A DNA stretch of 44,362 nucleotides from an uncultured bacterium (GTDB taxonomy: Bacteria; Cyanobacteriota; Vampirovibrionia; Obscuribacterales; Obscuribacteraceae): NCBI GenBank assembly GCA_903835185.1, contig CAILLX010000234.1:1-44362 (forward strand), read 5' to 3'. Both the position numbers and the translations under genes were made by a program. Each line of letters begins with the position of its first letter. Position 1 is the stretch's first letter. Below are positions 1 to 7,511 of the stretch, in pieces. The notes beneath the pieces are model-generated. The model worked only from the letters and a program-made list of their open reading frames with translations. It made no database searches and was not told the DNA's origin.

Positions 1-231
1 AAACTCTCTTAGGCACACGGGTATATCTGAAATTGGCAGCACAAGCCTTCTCCGCAAAAAGATCATGGGAGAATAGCATCATTGCTCGGAAAAGGCCATC
101 CTGACAACGCAATCTTTGGACTTTTGCCAAAGCCCAGTTACAACTACACAGCCGTAAAGAGCTGAGCGAGCGCAACTTTGTGTGTGGCAATGACTCCTGC
201 GGACTAACACTCTGGAAACAAAATCACACAA

Positions 232-2043
232 TTAGAAACCATACATCTCGAGGAGACTCAGACCTTTTGGCGGAAAGCCGTTATCGACCAGGCTACGCAG
301 GCGCGCCATGTAGGCGTCTACTTGCTCGCTGGACATATCTGTTTCACCTTGCATCTTCTGCCTGCCCGGGGTAGTGTCAAACTGTTCCAGGAACCGGCGC
401 GGTCCGGCAGCTATATCTTCAGGTAGCGGCTGTCCTGCCAGCTTCTCTTTGACAGTTTTCATAATGCTGAAGTCTGAGCTTGTTCCCCATGTGGGTTCTG
501 GGTTGGTGGAGAAAGCTAGTTGTAGGTCTATATTGGTTACTTCTGAAGCGTCCTGTTCTATGTTGGACTCCGCAGTTTTTGCCAGGTTTCGCACACAGCC
601 TTTATTGATCACCATATTTAGAAAACTGAGATCGTCATCACCCTCAGCTGTCCTTTCAACAATACTTGTCAAAACCTGTCTTCTCAGAGCTGGATCCTTT
701 TCAATAATCTCCCACGCCTTCTCTCCGATACGGTTGTCGAGAACGTCAAGCGTTGCTTTGGCTGCACTGTCAGACCCGCCGGCAGCTTCCTCAATCCTGG
801 CGACCTCCTCGGCAGGTATTGATAGTTGTTCCAGTGCCTGCTGGCGCAAGTGATCGTTCAGATTTTTTCCTGCCAGTTCCTCCATCCAAACACGGCACGG
901 AGCGCCATCCAGCTCAATTGTTCGTTCTGCCACTGCCGCGCACTTGTTGCCCCAGCCAACATGATCGCTTATCCACCTGGCGTACCTGGCATGGGCAAAT
1001 TTTTCCTGGGCCAGCACAGTTAGCCCGGAGTCAGGCAGTTCAAGTGGGCGTACAAATACATCTACTGAGCTGCCATTAGCTAAAGTTACACGACCAGTTA
1101 TTCCTGTATGCACTTCATTGAGCTCGCCCAGCTTCATGTCGCCTGTGCGTTCGAATGAACCGGTCTCCAGCGCGTGCTGTATCCAGGAGTTGTGAGTTCC
1201 CACAACCCTATTCACAGTCACATCGCCAACTGGCTCCACTTTTGAATCGGTCCTGCTTGCTGGCTTGTCTGCTGCTTTGTCGGCTGGAACTCCATCAGCT
1301 GCTTCAACCTTTGCGGCTGGGTGTAAATCTTGCTGTCCGGTTTGAGCAGGTTCCATACTGGCAGAGTGTACCGGTTCAGAAGTTATCCTTGCTGATGAAG
1401 CAATCCGACCTTCCAGAATGGTGGTGGATCGGCTTGGACCTGAGAGCAGTTCAGGATGAGTCAGTTCGTCAACTCGATTGTGCAGGGATGCTTGCCCTTC
1501 AAGATTGCTTGCCATCCGGTTTGTTCTTGCCGACGCTCGCCACTGAGCAAAGCTCTTTGTACCGGCGAAAGCTCCTGATGTGCCGACCATCATCATTCCG
1601 GTGTCGAAAACAAAGTGTCCAAGGTTCTTCTTCATTGCTGCGACATTGCCACTTGTTGCTCCGTCGCTCCAGGTCTTCGCAACAGTGTCGCAGATGCCTT
1701 TTCCGTGGAGGTAGAGGTCATAACTAAACATGCCTGTAAAGCCGGCTCCTGCCATTGCCGCTCCCAACCGTATTGCTCTGCTACCGCGCTGGGCAACCCC
1801 CAGCATCAGTCCGGTTCCTATGGACCATGCCAGTTTGATGCCTGTGGCTGTCTTGTCATGGTAGGCTTCTCTGGCCCCATCTACCACACCAAGCACCAAG
1901 CCTTCACCCACAACTTGAGCTACTGTAGCTGTGCGCTTCGCCTTGTCAGCAACCCAGAATAGTGAATCCTGGGCAAGCTTTGACAGAGTTAGTCCGTCGC
2001 TATTGCCCGACTGGTTGTCTATTTCAGCCCGTGGACGAGTCAT
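232..2043 (-). CDS. Cryptic PI3/4-kinase-like protein with Gly-rich hydrophobic N-terminal module
   Basis: A 603-residue protein with no signal peptide. Residues about 40-165 are Gly/Ala-rich and hydrophobic and resemble the C-terminus of the protease gene at 3861. Residues 200-270 are a Ser/Thr/Ala/Pro-rich linker. Residues 280-515 follow the layout of PI3/4-kinase-like folds: a beta-rich start, an E-A-x-R-Y-A-R-W helix region (347-357), a V-W-M-E-E hinge (385-389), a catalytic-loop-like D471-x4-N476, and an I-D-L-Q-L-A-F segment (D506) in the metal-binding place. The usual Lys seems to be Arg (R332) and the catalytic-loop His is missing, so it may be a divergent or dead kinase. An AAGGA site sits 7 nt before the ATG. 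It lies 155 bp downstream of a secreted-protein gene on the same strand. The ORF is certain; the kinase call is inference. Confidence 0.8.
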   Translation of the reverse strand: MTRPRAEIDNQSGNSDGLTLSKLAQDSLFWVADKAKRTATVAQVVGEGLVLGVVDGAREAYHDKTATGIKLAWSIGTGLMLGVAQRGSRAIRLGAAMAGAGFTGMFSYDLYLHGKGICDTVAKTWSDGATSGNVAAMKKNLGHFVFDTGMMMVGTSGAFAGTKSFAQWRASARTNRMASNLEGQASLHNRVDELTHPELLSGPSRSTTILEGRIASSARITSEPVHSASMEPAQTGQQDLHPAAKVEAADGVPADKAADKPASRTDSKVEPVGDVTVNRVVGTHNSWIQHALETGSFERTGDMKLGELNEVHTGITGRVTLANGSSVDVFVRPLELPDSGLTVLAQEKFAHARYARWISDHVGWGNKCAAVAERTIELDGAPCRVWMEELAGKNLNDHLRQQALEQLSIPAEEVARIEEAAGGSDSAAKATLDVLDNRIGEKAWEIIEKDPALRRQVLTSIVERTAEGDDDLSFLNMVINKGCVRNLAKTAESNIEQDASEVTNIDLQLAFSTNPEPTWGTSSDFSIMKTVKEKLAGQPLPEDIAAGPRRFLEQFDTTPGRQKMQGETDMSSEQVDAYMARLRSLVDNGFPPKGLSLLEMYGF

Positions 2044-2198
2044 ATTTCATCCTTCCGACACAGAGATCAGTTGCCATGACTATGTTAAGTACATCACCAG
2101 AGCAGGTCGAGGGTGAAAATCCCATTGTTGTTTGAATTAATAAAAGATTGTCTGTTCGGAGATCCCAGCTATGACAGCATCTGAAATTGTTTGTACTC

Positions 2199-3038
2199 TT
2201 ATATACCGCCGGCACCGTTAGTCTCATTGGAGAATGGACGCCTTCCCGGTACTCCAGGCATGCTCCATTTAAAGACTGGTGTGATTGGATCTTCTTCATC
2301 CAGGTCTGGCTGATTGAGCTTATCACCTGCAGTGGTTGCGCCTTCGCCGTAGGGAAATAACTTGTTATCCAAAATGCTTTCACCGGCAGGTTGCTCAGGC
2401 AAGATTGAGCTGGCAGGCAGTGCTCGCGGGGCAGTTGTTGCTTTAAAAGTTATGCTTGCAGCCTCGAAGCCTGGCTGTGCTGAGCCTTGTCTTCTGTGCG
2501 CTTGACTTACAGGGATGGTGAACAAAAACGCCCTGGGTGAGCGAACAAATTTAATTGTGGAGAGGCTGAGCTTAAGACTGGATCCGTTGGCAAGAGCAAC
2601 TTGCATTTCGCCCCCATCGACCGACATTATCCGGCCGCTGGTTGCTCCATCGTGTTTGAAGATTAGGTCGGGAGCGGCGGGATCGTCTATCTCTTTTAAG
2701 GACTCGCCAGCCTGGAAATAGACTAAGCCTGTGATGTGAGGCGGTATCGCTTCAGTTTCAGCCTCCACTTTTACGAGAAAGCCGGTCAAAGCCTGATTGG
2801 GCGCAAGATAGTCGTCAGCTGATGATTGCACCTGAACTCTATTTCCCTGTATTGAGACCAGCCCTTTTCGCAGTGTAAGCTTGCCTATTGCCTCAACCGG
2901 GACAGTACAGGAGAGACTTCCAGGACAATCAGGAGTATCCGGACCCAAAGTCAGAGGTGATGCGTTTGCGCCATGGCTGACAACGGCGCAGGCGCAGCAA
3001 GCATAAAGACTGGTTAAAAGAGAGCGTAAAGCAATCAC
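2199..3038 (-). CDS. Secreted hypothetical protein downstream of a structured leader
   Basis: Family not recognised. The frame stays open up to 3116, but that part runs into a rho-independent terminator (3106-3139), so I place the start at the internal GTG at 3038. From there the protein opens with a typical Sec signal (IALRSLLTSLYACCACAVV followed by SHGANA), so the mature protein is exported. The rest is beta-rich with no obvious catalytic motif, and ends in a Pro/Gly/Asp-rich tail. A lipobox cannot be assigned with certainty although Cys residues occur in the signal. A weak GAAGG lies 15 nt upstream of the GTG. The terminated leader only about 70 bp upstream suggests control by transcription attenuation. 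Confidence 0.65.
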   Translation of the reverse strand: MIALRSLLTSLYACCACAVVSHGANASPLTLGPDTPDCPGSLSCTVPVEAIGKLTLRKGLVSIQGNRVQVQSSADDYLAPNQALTGFLVKVEAETEAIPPHITGLVYFQAGESLKEIDDPAAPDLIFKHDGATSGRIMSVDGGEMQVALANGSSLKLSLSTIKFVRSPRAFLFTIPVSQAHRRQGSAQPGFEAASITFKATTAPRALPASSILPEQPAGESILDNKLFPYGEGATTAGDKLNQPDLDEEDPITPVFKWSMPGVPGRRPFSNETNGAGGI

Positions 3039-3105
3039 TGTTGTCTGCTCGCACCTTCGGAGTAGGAGGATGTCATCATATAAGGATCTGTGTTTTTGCA
3101 CAAAC

Positions 3106-3139
3106 AAAAACACCACCCGAAATAAATCGCGGCGGTGTT
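3106..3139 (-). terminator. Rho-independent terminator of the leader RNA
   Basis: On the minus strand a 9-bp stem (AACACCGCC with GGTGGTGTT, one G-U pair) closes a loop of about 14 nt and is followed directly by a T-rich tract. It lies between the structured RNA and the start of the secreted-protein gene at 3038. Confidence 0.75.
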
Positions 3140-3312
3140 AATGCTACTGCCTGACTGCCTATTGCGAATAGGCTCAGTATTTACTCACGCTTCAGCCAGT
3201 CCGTCACGTGGGTCGGGCTCACTTGCTACAGTTTCCGTACAGCGCTGACTGTCGTTTCTGCAAGGCCCCTCGGCTCAAAGTGCTCAACTGAAGTAAGCAC
3301 TCACCGTTTATG
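3106..3312 (-). ncRNA. Candidate structured leader RNA or sRNA with intrinsic terminator
   Basis: About 200 nt without a convincing ORF, rich in nested stems readable on the minus strand: AGTGCT/AGCACT (3279-3284 with 3296-3301); a compound arm GGGC..CTTGC with GCAAG.GCCC (3215-3226 with 3260-3268) enclosing ACAGT/ACTGT (3228-3232 with 3248-3252); a perfect 7-bp hairpin with a 3-nt loop (3157-3173); and a 9-bp terminator stem with one wobble pair, followed by a T run (3106-3139). A TATACT -10-like box lies at 3318-3323 (minus strand). The position, just ahead of a secreted-protein gene, fits a riboswitch or attenuator, or a separate sRNA. Short runs (GCTGTAC, AACTGTA, GTGAGCC) loosely recall the cobalamin riboswitch core, but I see no B12 box. 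Confidence 0.5.
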
Positions 3313-3327
3313 CAGTTAGTATATCCC

Positions 3328-3347
3328 ACTTCCAGCTATGTGGAAGT
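3328..3347. promoter_or_regulatory. 7-bp inverted repeat ahead of the leader RNA
   Basis: ACTTCCA and TGGAAGT form a perfect inverted repeat with a 6-nt spacer. It sits about where a -35 box would be expected for the TATACT at 3318-3323 on the minus strand, and no TTGACA-like hexamer is present there. An operator or activator site is a reasonable guess. No protein partner is visible. Confidence 0.3.
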
Positions 3348-3754
3348 ACCCCGCTGGACATTTAAGACTTATCCCTTGTCAATTCCGGAAGGCGCATAAC
3401 CATATATAGTGGCGATTCCAGGGTGGTTGACAAGCGCTGGGGCATTGAATCTGGCAGGGCTTAGCGGATTTGGTGTTAACTGCCGGTTTCTAGATTGCCA
3501 CGCCTGATTGGGCGGAGATAGCTCCTCGGGTCGTTGCCGGCTGGTTCCACGTTAAGACCGGTGGTGCCGACAGTTGGATTATGTTAATGCTCTGTTAGTT
3601 CCAGCTTGCAATGGCATTGAGCAGGATGCATAACTGATGGCGGATAGATATTTACAGGCTGTTCAAAACATGTCGAAAGTAATCTCAATCAATATATTTT
3701 TGGTCGGATCTACTCTTTGGGCATGCTCCCTGAAATGTGAGAAGAGGTAACACA
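3348..3754. other. Intergenic stretch between leader RNA and protease
   Basis: About 400 bp lie between the divergent leader RNA and the protease region. I see no ORF with coding character. An AT-rich patch lies at about 3685-3705 and could form part of a promoter for the plus-strand protease. No convincing -35/-10 pair is visible. Confidence 0.4.
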
Positions 3755-3898
3755 ATGACAGTTCGAGGCGCAGATGAAAGACGCCAGTGGGAATTTCCCC
3801 ATGGATCATCAAGCCAGGCATACATACACTCATCTTGCTATATGCTCAGGAGAGATTGTTATGGGATTCCCAGAGCGCCCAGCCAGAACAGAGAGTAG
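3755..3898 (+). CDS. Possible upstream ORF (47 codons) overlapping the protease start
   Basis: An ATG at 3755 follows a strong ribosome site (AGAGGT, 6 nt upstream) and opens 47 codons ending in TAG at 3896-3898. It is out of frame with the protease. The best protease start (ATG 3861, own AGGAGA site) lies inside it. The product has no recognisable domain. It may be a leader that couples translation to the protease, or a sign that the protease N-terminus has been frameshifted. Only the ribosome site and the overlap support it. Confidence 0.3.
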   Translation: MTVRGADERRQWEFPHGSSSQAYIHSSCYMLRRDCYGIPRAPSQNRE

Positions 3899-5201
3899 AG
3901 TGCCGGCTAAGCCGGAAGGTTATTTCTGGCTGGAGGAAGTGCACCGTGGAGGAAAGTCAGTTCCAACAGGTAAGCAGCCTGTCCAGGGGATAGTCCCTGA
4001 ATTATTTATTGAGTTGCCCGGACAGGATTTCCCGCGTGCTGGTTCTGGGAACAAGAAACAGCCAGATGTCTTTATTCCTGTGCTTATCCCAGGACAGCCG
4101 CGTGGCGGGAGAATTGTGGCACGCTTAAGGGCAGATGATGTGCGAGCAATCATTTATAAAAGATCGGCTCCGGCAATAGTTGGTATTCGCGGTCCAGCAT
4201 TGAATCAGACAAAGGAAAAGGGAGAGATTACTGGTACTGGTTTTTTTGTTGGCGAAGATGGGACTATAGCTACCGACTATCACGTTATTAAAGGTGTAAG
4301 GAGCCTTACGGCCGACTTAAAAGATGGGAGAACATTTAGTCTGTCGGTCAAAAGCATTCGTCCCACTGCAGATCTCGCCTTGCTGCAACTGCAAACTAGC
4401 GATCCTTCTGAAAAGTTTCCTACTCTGCCTCTTGGACAATCAACAGCACGATTGGAAAGCGGCACTCCGGTGGTGATGATCGGGCGCCCCGTGGGTGAAC
4501 ACTTCAGTTTTCTCTCAGAGGGTACTGTCGACAAATACTGGATCAGGCAGGATCTTTATGCCTCTTTGGGCAACTCCCCTGATCTCTGTCCAGTTGACAA
4601 TCCGTTGCGTAGCATCTTTGTGGGTACTCTTCATACAGAAGGTGGAACCAGTGGCAGTCCTGTTTTTAATTACAATGGTGAGGTGGTTGGCATTGTAGAA
4701 GGAACTCCATATGACACTATAGCCGAGTCGGTTGTCTATCCGGTTAGCGATTTAAAAGCGATGCTTCCTGCCTGCTCAAGTTCTGTAGTGGCAAAGAGCT
4801 GGCGTGACCTGGTTATCCCTTCGCGCCTCCATTTTGGGAAGTCCGAGTGCGTTCCCGCCATTTCTGCCAGTTTGCTTGGTGCCGGTCTTGCCAGAGGATG
4901 GTTGATGGGGAAGGGGGCAGGACCAACAGCTGTGAGGACGGCTGGCAATTTTGGATTACTTGCTTTTGGAGGTTTCCAAGCTGTTGGCAATGATCTTCCC
5001 TTTCTCAAGAGTGCATTGCAGGCTGGAACAACAGCCGAAAAAGTGGCAGCCGGTATCAATGTTGCCGGTGATCTGCTGATGGTCGGTGGGGGGCTGGCAT
5101 CCTTTATTCCACCTTTCCGCAAGGCTGCTTCTGTTGTGCAGATTTTGGGTGCATCAATGCGTATAGGCAATGGGCTTCTTGCAGAGCGGAAATATATATA
5201 G
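3861..5201 (+). CDS. Trypsin-like serine protease with C-terminal Gly-rich hydrophobic module
   Basis: The frame is open from 3774, but the ATG at 3861 has the best ribosome site (AGGAGA, 7-nt spacing), giving 446 residues. Numbering from 3774, an S1C/HtrA-like chymotrypsin fold spans about 130-335: T-D-Y-H-V-I (H170), T-A-D-L-A-L-L (D200) and G-T-S-G-S-P-V (S293) form the expected triad. There is no PDZ domain and no Sec signal, unlike DegP/HtrA. Residues 360-475 are a Gly/Ala-rich hydrophobic segment that aligns by eye with the N-terminal part of the protein at 232-2043, including a V-A-x-D-L-L-M-V-G-G-G type motif. The 80-residue pre-protease segment is Pro/Gly-rich and of unknown role. 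Cleavage of specific partners is likely; the substrate cannot be read from sequence. Confidence 0.85.
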   Translation: MGFPERPARTESRVPAKPEGYFWLEEVHRGGKSVPTGKQPVQGIVPELFIELPGQDFPRAGSGNKKQPDVFIPVLIPGQPRGGRIVARLRADDVRAIIYKRSAPAIVGIRGPALNQTKEKGEITGTGFFVGEDGTIATDYHVIKGVRSLTADLKDGRTFSLSVKSIRPTADLALLQLQTSDPSEKFPTLPLGQSTARLESGTPVVMIGRPVGEHFSFLSEGTVDKYWIRQDLYASLGNSPDLCPVDNPLRSIFVGTLHTEGGTSGSPVFNYNGEVVGIVEGTPYDTIAESVVYPVSDLKAMLPACSSSVVAKSWRDLVIPSRLHFGKSECVPAISASLLGAGLARGWLMGKGAGPTAVRTAGNFGLLAFGGFQAVGNDLPFLKSALQAGTTAEKVAAGINVAGDLLMVGGGLASFIPPFRKAASVVQILGASMRIGNGLLAERKYI

Positions 5202-5235
5202 GGGACAGTGAGCTCATCTAAAAGATGCTGATATT

Positions 5236-5268
5236 TAACATGTTGTTGTGGTTATTAACACCATGTTA
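5236..5268. terminator. Weak hairpin between convergent genes
   Basis: TAACATG and CATGTTA pair across 19 nt, with a further GTG/CAC inside. The hairpin lies between the protease end (5201) and the end of the minus-strand gene at 5334. There is no clear T run, so termination is only a guess. Confidence 0.25.
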
Positions 5269-5333
5269 TTGAGCCTCTATATTTCTGGTATCGCCGGTAA
5301 GCATTCCCAGCTGTGATAGATAAGCCTTGGGTG

Positions 5334-7166
5334 CTAGCGCCAGTAATACTGCCAGTTGTAACCAAGGTCCACTGATTCAGATGGCGGCAGATTAAGCTTC
5401 CAGGTAATTGAACCAACTCCATTCACGTGGTGCCACCAGTCCGGCCAGTTGTACCAGCCCCACCAGTCCGGCCAGTTGTACCAGCCCCACCAGAACGGGT
5501 GGTCGAGCTGGTTCATCTCTTCGGCGACGTTGAGCATCGCTGCTGTGCCGTTGTGATCAGTTTTGGTGACCTTGCCCAACACCTGCCGCTTAATTTCAAG
5601 CTCAACTGGCTTGTGGGTAAAATTGGTCAGAGACAGCGTTCCTGCCAGATCAATGCGAGCATAGTCGCTGCCCTGCCATTTGAGAGCATTAGCAACGCGT
5701 GCTGTTTCGCGATCAGTTTTCTTGACCTTAATATCTACTGCTGTAGTAATATCCAGATCTTCTGCTGCTCCGGCTGCAGCATATGTCATGAGACTTTGCG
5801 CCAGGATACGATCTCCGTGGAAGATAAGGGCTGGTGCTGTGGTGAGCGGATACTGCGATGAATTCTTCAGGCGAATCTTGTGCTGAATATGCGGTGCCTG
5901 ACGAAGTGCAGTTGATTCAGAGGTGCGGTTGGAAGAATATGCCTGCAACTCTTTGGGTGGACTGAAAGGAACATCCAGGGTGTAAATGTCTTTAAATGGC
6001 AGGGTGAATTCTGCTACCGGCACCACCATACGTTGCCCCTTCTTAAGGCAGACATGTTTGACTGTAAACACGTATAGATCTTCATTCTGTTCCGAATTCG
6101 TCACTTGAGGGGACTCGCCGCCTCCGACTGTTGTCTCAGCGTCCTGATAGTTCTGAGCAACAACCTGAGAACTAATTGCGTTGGATAGAACGCTTGCCAT
6201 TCGCCCACTGTGCATTGCTGCTGAAACTGATGCAACTGTTTGTTGCAGAGCGATCGGGTCGGTTTCACCTTTCATCACAACTGTTGGTACGCCTATAACC
6301 AAATTGGCAGTGACATCATCGAGATCGGTTAAGTCGTTGACCAGAGTTGCTTGCAGCTTGACACTGGCATTGCCCGAATTATCCAGGTTGACTTTGTAGC
6401 TTGGGATCCAGCGCATACCACCTTGAAGATACATCATACCAACAGATGCTGTTTCGGCCGGCTGATGGTGTTGCCAATCGAGCTTCAGGACAAGAACATT
6501 GCGAAACTCTTCCATTGAGAGTTTCTTGCTGTAAGACTGCTTGAAAAAGATGTCCTGCAGGTGATCCGAAGGCAGAACGGTTGTCCCTGCCGCAGTCTTG
6601 AGCATGACTAAACTGCTTTTTTCAGCAAGCTTTTCTCCTGAATTTGGCGGGCTTGTCTCTTCGAGTTCTTGCGAGCTTCTGGTAGGGACACCAAGTATGG
6701 TGCCATCATAAGTGGTTGTAATTTGACTGGTGCCACTATCTTTGCGTTCTGTCAGATGCACCTCTGCACCAGTATTGCCTTCCAGTAGCTGAGGCAGTGT
6801 AAGAGCAGTGCGAGGCACGAGAACTTTGTGTCTGCCTGCTACCACGGCTGTCAATTTGGCGGACTTGTCTTGGCAAAAAGGCCACATTGTTCCCAACACA
6901 GGTGTCGGCAAGTAGTCCATGACCACATTTCCAGAGGAGTCTGTTGGCATCTTGCCTTCGTGCAAGACCAGGGCATGCCCATCTTTGAAAACAGTGATTT
7001 CTCGCACCGGCAACCTGGCTAAAGAGCTCACAGGTTCAGCAGTTTCTGCTCCGACTGCTGCCACCCCGGAGCCCAGCAAGGTCAGAGTCACGCATGCGGA
7101 GACAAAGAAATCTGAGTCCAGGCGTGCTCTCTTCCGGAGACCATTCAATCTTGTCAAGAAATGCAT
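5334..7166 (-). CDS. Secreted DUF4139/MuiA-like protein with Trp-rich tail
   Basis: The frame opens at 7244, but the ATG at 7166 has an AAGGAA site 8 nt upstream and gives a 610-residue protein starting with a Sec signal (hydrophobic core VSACVTLTLLG, then AAVGAETAEP). The middle contains the DUF4139 hallmark: a W-I-P-S-Y segment in a strand context, then 'LVNDLTDLDDVTANLVIGVP', like the W-x-P-x-Y and N-x-T-x-x-D-W pattern of mucoidy-inhibitor-A relatives. The N-terminal part could match the usual DUF4140-like partner but is divergent. The C-terminus contains tandem W-W-G-W-Y-N-W-P-D repeats and ends in Q-Y-Y-W-R. It likely works in the periplasm or at the cell surface; function unknown. Confidence 0.8.
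   Translation of the reverse strand: MHFLTRLNGLRKRARLDSDFFVSACVTLTLLGSGVAAVGAETAEPVSSLARLPVREITVFKDGHALVLHEGKMPTDSSGNVVMDYLPTPVLGTMWPFCQDKSAKLTAVVAGRHKVLVPRTALTLPQLLEGNTGAEVHLTERKDSGTSQITTTYDGTILGVPTRSSQELEETSPPNSGEKLAEKSSLVMLKTAAGTTVLPSDHLQDIFFKQSYSKKLSMEEFRNVLVLKLDWQHHQPAETASVGMMYLQGGMRWIPSYKVNLDNSGNASVKLQATLVNDLTDLDDVTANLVIGVPTVVMKGETDPIALQQTVASVSAAMHSGRMASVLSNAISSQVVAQNYQDAETTVGGGESPQVTNSEQNEDLYVFTVKHVCLKKGQRMVVPVAEFTLPFKDIYTLDVPFSPPKELQAYSSNRTSESTALRQAPHIQHKIRLKNSSQYPLTTAPALIFHGDRILAQSLMTYAAAGAAEDLDITTAVDIKVKKTDRETARVANALKWQGSDYARIDLAGTLSLTNFTHKPVELEIKRQVLGKVTKTDHNGTAAMLNVAEEMNQLDHPFWWGWYNWPDWWGWYNWPDWWHHVNGVGSITWKLNLPPSESVDLGYNWQYYWR
5433..5486. repeat. 27-bp tandem repeat inside a coding region (two copies plus part)
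   Basis: Two exact adjacent 27-bp copies (5433-5459 and 5460-5486), with the first bases of a third copy. They encode the nine-residue W-W-G-W-Y-N-W-P-D unit at the C-terminus of the DUF4139-like protein. The DNA identity means recent duplication or ongoing slippage. Confidence 0.9.
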
Positions 7167-7348
7167 AATAATGTTCCTTCTTGAACGGGACGTGTGGATA
7201 TGACATGGATAGCATACCTGGTCTGCGAGAAGTTTTTGGTACATATTCAGTGCAGCGCGTGTGACATAGCGCCAAGAAGCCAGCCCGTACAGGAGCAGAT
7301 TTCCATATCATCAGCGTACGTACCTGACAGAACATCTACAGTTCAGGC

Positions 7349-7444
7349 TCAATACCGTTTAGATAAGCCGTCAACAACATACAAGGGGCGGCTCGCGAGC
7401 CGCCCAGCGTGCGCGTCCCGACGCCTTAACTGTACGGTATTGAG
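7349..7444. repeat. Palindromic intergenic element (REP/MITE-like)
   Basis: An 11-bp inverted repeat (CTCAATACCGT at 7349, ACGGTATTGAG at its far end) encloses a perfect 20-bp palindrome (GGGCGGCTCG/CGAGCCGCCC, 7386-7405). It sits between the end of the TPR gene (7512) and the DUF4139-like gene (7166), both on the minus strand. The end motif GGCTCAATACCGT recurs exactly near 25299. It may be a mobile palindromic repeat or an mRNA-end hairpin. No T run follows the central palindrome. Confidence 0.65.
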
Positions 7445-7511
7445 TTTAGGCTGACTGCAACTGAGCCTAATCATGTCTGGCTGCAAAGCTACGGCATGCG
7501 TAACACAGCTT

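Noticed and set aside
374-1727. Several plus-strand frames opposite the kinase-like gene
   Set aside because: Low-complexity Ser/Leu/Arg/Cys-rich translations without start signals, antisense shadows of the real gene.
3038-3116. N-terminal extension of the secreted protein up to a GTG at 3116
   Set aside because: It would run through the terminator of the leader RNA and displace the signal peptide from the N-terminus.
3120-3330. tmRNA or RNase P RNA in the structured region
   Set aside because: No tRNA-like 3' end or tag frame, and no GAGGAAAGTCC-type RNase P core on either strand.
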